10,552 nucleotides of DNA from Pseudomonas sp. (GTDB lineage: Bacteria > Pseudomonadota > Gammaproteobacteria > Pseudomonadales > Pseudomonadaceae): assembly GCA_029240955.1 (NCBI GenBank), contig JARDZH010000021.1, positions 1 to 10,552 on the forward strand. The letters run 5' to 3'. Shown here piece by piece: positions 7,348 through 10,552 of the stretch. The notes under the pieces are model-generated. The model made no database searches and had not been told where the DNA came from. It worked only from the letters and a program-made list of their open reading frames with translations. Each line of letters opens with the position of its first letter. The stretch's first letter is position 1. The translations under genes were made by a program, and so were the position numbers.

Positions 7348-8247
7348 ATGTCCTCCAAGAACGTCCGGGCAGATTCGCTCTCCCTGCTCCTCTTCACGTT
7401 GCGCAGCGGCAAGCTGATGGCGATCAATCTACTCAAGGTCAGCGAGATCATTCCCTGCCCTCCGCTTACCCATTTGCCTGAATCGCATCCGCATGTCAAA
7501 GGCATTGCGACACTGCGCGGTTCGTCGCTCTCGGTCATCGACCTGAGCCGGGCCATCGGCGAGCGTCCGCTGGCCGACCCGGATGGCGGCTGCCTGATCG
7601 TCACCGATGTCAGCCGCTCCAAGCAAGGCTTGCATGTGCAGGCGGTGAGCAAGATCGTGCATTGCCTGACCACCGATATCCGCCCGCCGCCCTATGGCGC
7701 GAGCAGCAAATCCTTCATCACCGGCGTAACCCAGGTCGACGGCGTGCTGGTCCAGGTGCTGGATATCGAGAAGGTCATTCACGGTATCGCCCCGGCGCAG
7801 ATCGAAATGCACACCGATGAGCTGAGCATGGAAGATGCCGAGGTGCTGGGCCATGCGCGCATTCTGGTGGTCGACGACAGCCAGGTCGCGTTGCAGCAAT
7901 CGATCATCACCTTGCGCAACCTCGGGCTGGAGTGCCACACGGCGCGCAGTGCGAAAGACGCGATGGAGGTATTGCTGGACCTGCAAGGCACGGCTTCGCA
8001 GATCAACGTGCTGGTGTCGGACATCGAGATGTCCGAAATGGACGGCTATGCGCTGACCCGCACCTTGCGCGAGACGCCGGACTTTCAGGATCTGTACATC
8101 CTGCTGCACACCTCGCTCGACAGCGCGATGAACAGCGAGAAGGCCAGAACCGCAGGCGCCAACGCGGTGCTGACCAAGTTCTCCTCGCCTGAGCTGACCA
8201 AATGCCTGATCGAAGCAGCCCGTTTTGTGGTGGCCCAGGGGAGTTGA
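7348..8247 (+). CDS. cheV: Chemotaxis coupling protein CheV (CheW domain plus receiver)
   Basis: CheV links chemoreceptors to CheA through a CheW-like domain, and the receiver domain tunes this coupling when phosphorylated. The 299 residues split into a CheW-like part (about 10-155; GIATLRGSSLSVIDLSRAIG is the typical core) and a receiver (about 170-296). The receiver keeps its active site: acidic D176 and D177 in ILVVDDS, phosphoacceptor D225 in VLVSDIEMSEMDG, T255 and K277. The ATG has AGAAGG 5 bases upstream. The gene stands away from any flagellar cluster in view but follows a sigma-28 promoter, so it should be expressed with late flagellar genes. Pseudomonads carry several CheV paralogues, and I cannot tell which receptor set this one serves. 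Confidence 0.93.
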   Translation: MSSKNVRADSLSLLLFTLRSGKLMAINLLKVSEIIPCPPLTHLPESHPHVKGIATLRGSSLSVIDLSRAIGERPLADPDGGCLIVTDVSRSKQGLHVQAVSKIVHCLTTDIRPPPYGASSKSFITGVTQVDGVLVQVLDIEKVIHGIAPAQIEMHTDELSMEDAEVLGHARILVVDDSQVALQQSIITLRNLGLECHTARSAKDAMEVLLDLQGTASQINVLVSDIEMSEMDGYALTRTLRETPDFQDLYILLHTSLDSAMNSEKARTAGANAVLTKFSSPELTKCLIEAARFVVAQGS

Positions 8248-8274
8248 CCCCCCAACCTGGCCTTATCATCGGAT

Positions 8275-8347
8275 TGCCGCCCACAGCAAGCTCCTACGGA
8301 CACATATCGGCACCCCACGCGTAGGAGCGCGCTTGCCCGCGACGGGG
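8275..8347. repeat. Inverted pair of Pseudomonas REP sequences (REPIN-like)
   Basis: The right copy (8320-8347) reads CGTAGGAGCGCGCTTGCC and onward, the familiar Pseudomonas REP type with an internal GCGC/CGCG hairpin. The left copy (about 8275-8298) lies in the opposite direction and reads CGTAGGAGCTTGCTGTGG on the minus strand, a different REP subtype. Arms of 9 bp (8290-8298 and 8320-8328) pair exactly. A further hairpin, GGGCGC-AAA-GCGCCC (8345-8359), follows directly and lacks a T-tract. Such pairs are typical of RAYT-mobilised REPINs between genes. Confidence 0.8.
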
Positions 8348-8410
8348 CGCAAAGCGCCCACCGAACATCTGGCATAATCCGCTCTCCCAAGGATGCTCAT
8401 GGAGACCGGT

Positions 8411-8731
8411 ATGAAACCCGCCATCATGTTGTTCGCCGCTTGTGCCGTTTTGTCCTTTCAGGCCCACGCCGCCAGCCCCGATGCCTGGCGTGAGCTGGAC
8501 AAGGCGATGACCGCCGGATGCCTCAAGGCCAGTCAGCTCAAGGACACCAAAGTGGCAGGAACTGCCGCCCGGTTCGACGACCGGGCCGGTTACGACGCCC
8601 TCCTCCTTCGCGGCCGCTACCCGCAAAAGCATATGAAAAACCAGCCCGGCACCGAGCTTTGCCTGTACGACCGCAAAAACCGGCAGGCGTATGTCACAGA
8701 GTGGGACAGCATCAACGCCGCCGCGCGCTGA
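8411..8731 (+). CDS. Small secreted protein with two cysteines, function unknown
   Basis: This is a 106-residue protein whose family I do not recognise. Residues 1-20 form a clear Sec signal peptide (MKPAIMLFAACAVLSFQAHA, cleavage after AHA), so the mature 86 residues should be periplasmic. Two cysteines, C37 and C84, probably form one disulfide. The region between is basic and rich in Asp, Arg and Lys, ending TEWDSINAAAR. The start at 8411 is preferred over the upstream in-frame ATG at 8393, because GGAGA lies 5 bases ahead and the signal peptide begins there. A CATAAT (8373-8378) could be a -10, but no good -35 is visible. No terminator separates it from the next gene 99 bases on, so shared transcription is possible. 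Confidence 0.8.
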   Translation: MKPAIMLFAACAVLSFQAHAASPDAWRELDKAMTAGCLKASQLKDTKVAGTAARFDDRAGYDALLLRGRYPQKHMKNQPGTELCLYDRKNRQAYVTEWDSINAAAR

Positions 8732-8830
8732 GCCGCACTGGCGCAGTCCTTGCTAGAACCCGGTATCAGCCGGCTCGACAGCCAGATCGTTGTCGCGCCG
8801 GCATCTGTTCCGGATGGGCTCATCAAAGCA

Positions 8831-9583
8831 ATGAACACACAGTTTTCCTGCACCGGTTGTGGCGGCTGCTGCACAGACCATCACGTCCCGCTCACGTTGA
8901 CCGAGGCCGCGCAGTGGGCGGCGGACGGCGGTACGGTGATCGTGTTGACCGAAGCGTTTCTCGGCGACGGCTACGGCGTCGCTGCGGAACAATTGCACCA
9001 CGCCACCCGGCGCTCAGCGCCCGTCAACAGCGGGTCCACCGACGCGTTGGTGGCAATCACGTTTGCAGCCTACAACGTGGGCCGTTGCCGGAATCTTGAC
9101 GCGCAGAACCTCTGCCGCATCTACGACCGCCGTCCGCTGGTGTGTCGCATCTACCCGATGGAAATCAACCCGCACATTCCGCTGCGCCCGGAAAACAAAG
9201 GCTGCCCGCCCGAGTCGTGGGAACAGGGGCCGGAGCTGATCGTGGGCAATCGGCTTGTCGACACGCAGCTGATGGCGTTGATCGAACAGTCCCGCCAGGC
9301 GGATCGCGACGAAATTGCCGCCAAACAGGCGATCTGTCAGTTGCTGAATATCCGCACCACGGCGTTGAAGGGCAACGGTTTCGTGGCCTATCTGCCGGAC
9401 ATGATCGATTTCGCGGCAGCGGTCGAGTACGTCACGATTGATCACGGCGAGTTGCCCGCGCAGGCCGACTGGACGTTCCATGTGGCCGGCGCGCAGGCCG
9501 AAGCCACGTTGCGTCAGGCCGGCGCGGACGTCACCACCCGCGAGCCGGATTCCTACCTGTTCATACCCTTGCAGGCCGCTTGA
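8831..9583 (+). CDS. YkgJ-family CxxCxxCC metal-cluster protein
   Basis: This 250-residue cytoplasmic protein has the CxxCxxCC signature at its very start (C7-TG-C10-GG-C13-C14). It is followed by the family's second cysteine group: C86 in NVGRCRNL, C95 in NLCRIYDRRP, C105 in LVCRIYPM, and C125 in NKGCPPESW. This is the zinc- or iron-chelating YkgJ family (Pfam CxxCxxCC). Its members are thought to bind a metal or Fe-S cluster, but their reaction is mostly unknown. Residues 140-250 form a longer C-terminal extension without motifs I recognise. The start at 8831 is chosen because the signature begins seven residues later. The ribosome site is weak, and a TTG at 8750 would add 27 residues of unlikely sequence. 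The gene converges with the small minus-strand gene 15 bases downstream. Confidence 0.88.
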   Translation: MNTQFSCTGCGGCCTDHHVPLTLTEAAQWAADGGTVIVLTEAFLGDGYGVAAEQLHHATRRSAPVNSGSTDALVAITFAAYNVGRCRNLDAQNLCRIYDRRPLVCRIYPMEINPHIPLRPENKGCPPESWEQGPELIVGNRLVDTQLMALIEQSRQADRDEIAAKQAICQLLNIRTTALKGNGFVAYLPDMIDFAAAVEYVTIDHGELPAQADWTFHVAGAQAEATLRQAGADVTTREPDSYLFIPLQAA

Positions 9584-9598
9584 CTCCGGAGCTCTGGA

Positions 9599-9820
9599 TC
9601 AGCGCTTGCCCATCGAGCGACGGGTGCCCGCGGGTGCGGCGCCCGGCGTCTTGTGGTGACCGGGCTTCTGCGACTTCTGATACCAGTTCTGGCCTTTGTT
9701 GGCCTGGGCGAATTCAGAAGGTTTGAACGGAAAGCTGAACGGCGCAATCTTCGGCTTGGCGTCAGTTTCTGGCGTCAGATCGGTTACATCGTTTTCAGCT
9801 TGGGATTCGGGGGTGGTCAT
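9599..9820 (-). CDS. Small basic conserved-looking hypothetical protein
   Basis: This is a 73-residue protein, with the start taken at MTTPESQAEN. The first 25 residues are acidic (E, D, T), and the C-terminal half is basic and rich in Lys, Gly and Pro, ending in GTRRSMGKR. The middle contains FSFPFKPSEFAQANKGQNW. There is no signal peptide or membrane segment, and the protein is likely disordered in part. No purine-rich ribosome site precedes the ATG. The frame continues to a possible start at 9913, but that would cross the GC-rich repeat and add cysteines of no clear meaning. I do not recognise the family. A strongly biased acidic-to-basic composition and its own intergenic space favour a real gene. 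Confidence 0.65.
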   Translation of the reverse strand: MTTPESQAENDVTDLTPETDAKPKIAPFSFPFKPSEFAQANKGQNWYQKSQKPGHHKTPGAAPAGTRRSMGKR

Positions 9821-9849
9821 CAAGGCACCGGAGTATCGATGGATCGGGC

Positions 9850-9888
9850 AAACGCCCGCGGGCGCGCAGCATACCTCAAACGCCCGCG
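9850..9888. repeat. GC-rich direct and inverted repeat between the small gene and the fimbrial gene
   Basis: AAACGCCCGCG occurs at 9850-9860 and again at 9878-9888. In addition CGCGGGCG (9857-9864) can pair with CGCCCGCG (9881-9888), giving an 8-bp stem with a 16-base loop. It lies after the fimbrial gene's stop and could slow transcription or act as a weak terminator. There is no T-tract on the minus strand. Confidence 0.5.
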
Positions 9889-9909
9889 CGCCGGGTGAGC
9901 CTCCGGTCG

Positions 9910-10552
9910 TCACTTGTAGAACAGGTCGACCATCACTTCAGCCTCGAACGGACCCGCCGTCGGGTTCTTGTTGTTCCAGACCAGTTCCGCATTGAAGTCC
10001 ACGCTCGCCGACTGGTCGCTGCCTTGCAGGTCCGCCAGATGAAAGGGTTCGTTGTAACGCAGCAGCGAACCGCGAGCGCTGACGATCTGGATGCCCAGCG
10101 AACGGTTCATGGTCGGCACCAGCAGGTTCCCGGATACGGTTCCAGTGACGGGCCGCCACCGCGCATTGATGCTGAACGGCGAATCACAGTTGCGGTTGGT
10201 CACCAGCGAAAACGGCCGGCTGGCGAAGACTTTGCCGACCGTGACCTGTTGAATGCCGATCGAGCCGAAGTCCAGCGTTTCGGGCACGACTTGCAGTTCT
10301 GCCTCACAGGCCACAAAGCGCAAACCGGACAGATTGTTGAGCACATAACTCAAACCGCGCCCGGCAACCGGCTCCGGCCCGTCTGCGCCGGCCAGCTGAA
10401 ACACCGGATAATCCAGCAGATCGCTGGCGACACCGGACGGCGGCGTTGCTCCGAACTTCTGGATGAACACCGAGAACGGCAAGCTGAAACGAGCCTTGGG
10501 ACAGGCTGCGATATTGTCTTCGCCCTCATGACACACCGGCACGAACTGGCCT
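9910..10552 (-). CDS. Chaperone-usher fimbrial adhesin or pilin, C-terminal part (cut by window edge)
   Basis: The C-terminal 213 residues are visible; the frame is open to the window end, so the start lies beyond it. The sequence looks like a type 1-like fimbrial subunit. A pilin-type domain (last 120 or so residues) contains the LDFGSIGIQQVTVGK stretch, a central cysteine in VTNRNCDSP, and a C-terminal strand alternating hydrophobic residues and ending in VDLFYK. That strand resembles those recognised by periplasmic chaperones. Four cysteines are visible, two of them in the region before the pilin domain (VCHEG, AACPK). The long stretch before the pilin domain suggests a two-domain tip adhesin, which is usually the last gene of such operons. 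No chaperone or usher gene is in view, so this rests on fold resemblance only. Confidence 0.7.
   Translation of the reverse strand, partial: GQFVPVCHEGEDNIAACPKARFSLPFSVFIQKFGATPPSGVASDLLDYPVFQLAGADGPEPVAGRGLSYVLNNLSGLRFVACEAELQVVPETLDFGSIGIQQVTVGKVFASRPFSLVTNRNCDSPFSINARWRPVTGTVSGNLLVPTMNRSLGIQIVSARGSLLRYNEPFHLADLQGSDQSASVDFNAELVWNNKNPTAGPFEAEVMVDLFYK

Noticed and set aside
8345..8359. GGGCGC-AAA-GCGCCC as terminator of cheV
   Set aside because: The stem is only 6 bp and no T-tract follows. It is better seen as part of the REP region.
9653..9898. 81-codon plus-strand frame
   Set aside because: It is antisense to the small basic minus-strand gene and covers the GC-rich repeat, with no start signal.

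Overview
The window looks like chromosomal DNA of a Pseudomonas from the fluorescens/syringae side of the genus. The grounds are a complete cyoABCDE operon with E. coli-type residue positions, codon use and moderately high GC typical of the genus, a REP sequence starting GTAGGAGC between two genes, and a Pseudomonas-type sigma-28 promoter in front of cheV. The species cannot be fixed from the sequence alone. Most of the content is core genome, and I see no phage, transposase, CRISPR array, tRNA or rRNA.

Layout, left to right. Positions 1-827 hold the N-terminal 275 codons of a branched-chain amino acid aminotransferase (ilvE, minus strand, cut by the window edge). Positions 946-5819 are the minus-strand operon cyoA-cyoB-cyoC-cyoD-cyoE, which encodes the cytochrome bo3 ubiquinol oxidase and its heme O synthase. 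Its genes are overlapping or 2-10 bases apart, and it ends at a strong intrinsic terminator. Upstream of cyoA lies a gene-poor stretch of about 420 bases (5820-6238). It holds a possible promoter, an ANR/FNR-like box with one mismatch, and a candidate leader peptide of 24-25 codons with a good ribosome binding site. Next comes dsbB (minus), which has its own UUCG-loop terminator. Like bo3, DsbB uses the quinone pool: it passes electrons from periplasmic disulfide formation to ubiquinone, which Cyo re-oxidises.

Between dsbB and the divergent cheV is a gap of 552 bases. It contains a duplicated TATATATAGA plus near-palindrome element and, close to cheV, a near-perfect sigma-28 (FliA) promoter. 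That promoter ties cheV, a CheW-receiver fusion, to the flagellar and chemotaxis regulon. After cheV come an inverted pair of REP sequences, a small secreted two-cysteine protein of unknown function, and a YkgJ-type CxxCxxCC metal-chelating protein. A small basic protein on the minus strand follows. The window ends inside the C-terminal part of a chaperone-usher fimbrial adhesin or pilin (minus strand), probably the last gene of a fimbrial operon lying to the right.

The most useful leads are non-coding: the sigma-28 promoter, the duplicated operator-like element at 6971-7058, and the long structured cyo leader with its ANR-like box and candidate leader peptide. I found no convincing undescribed multi-gene system.
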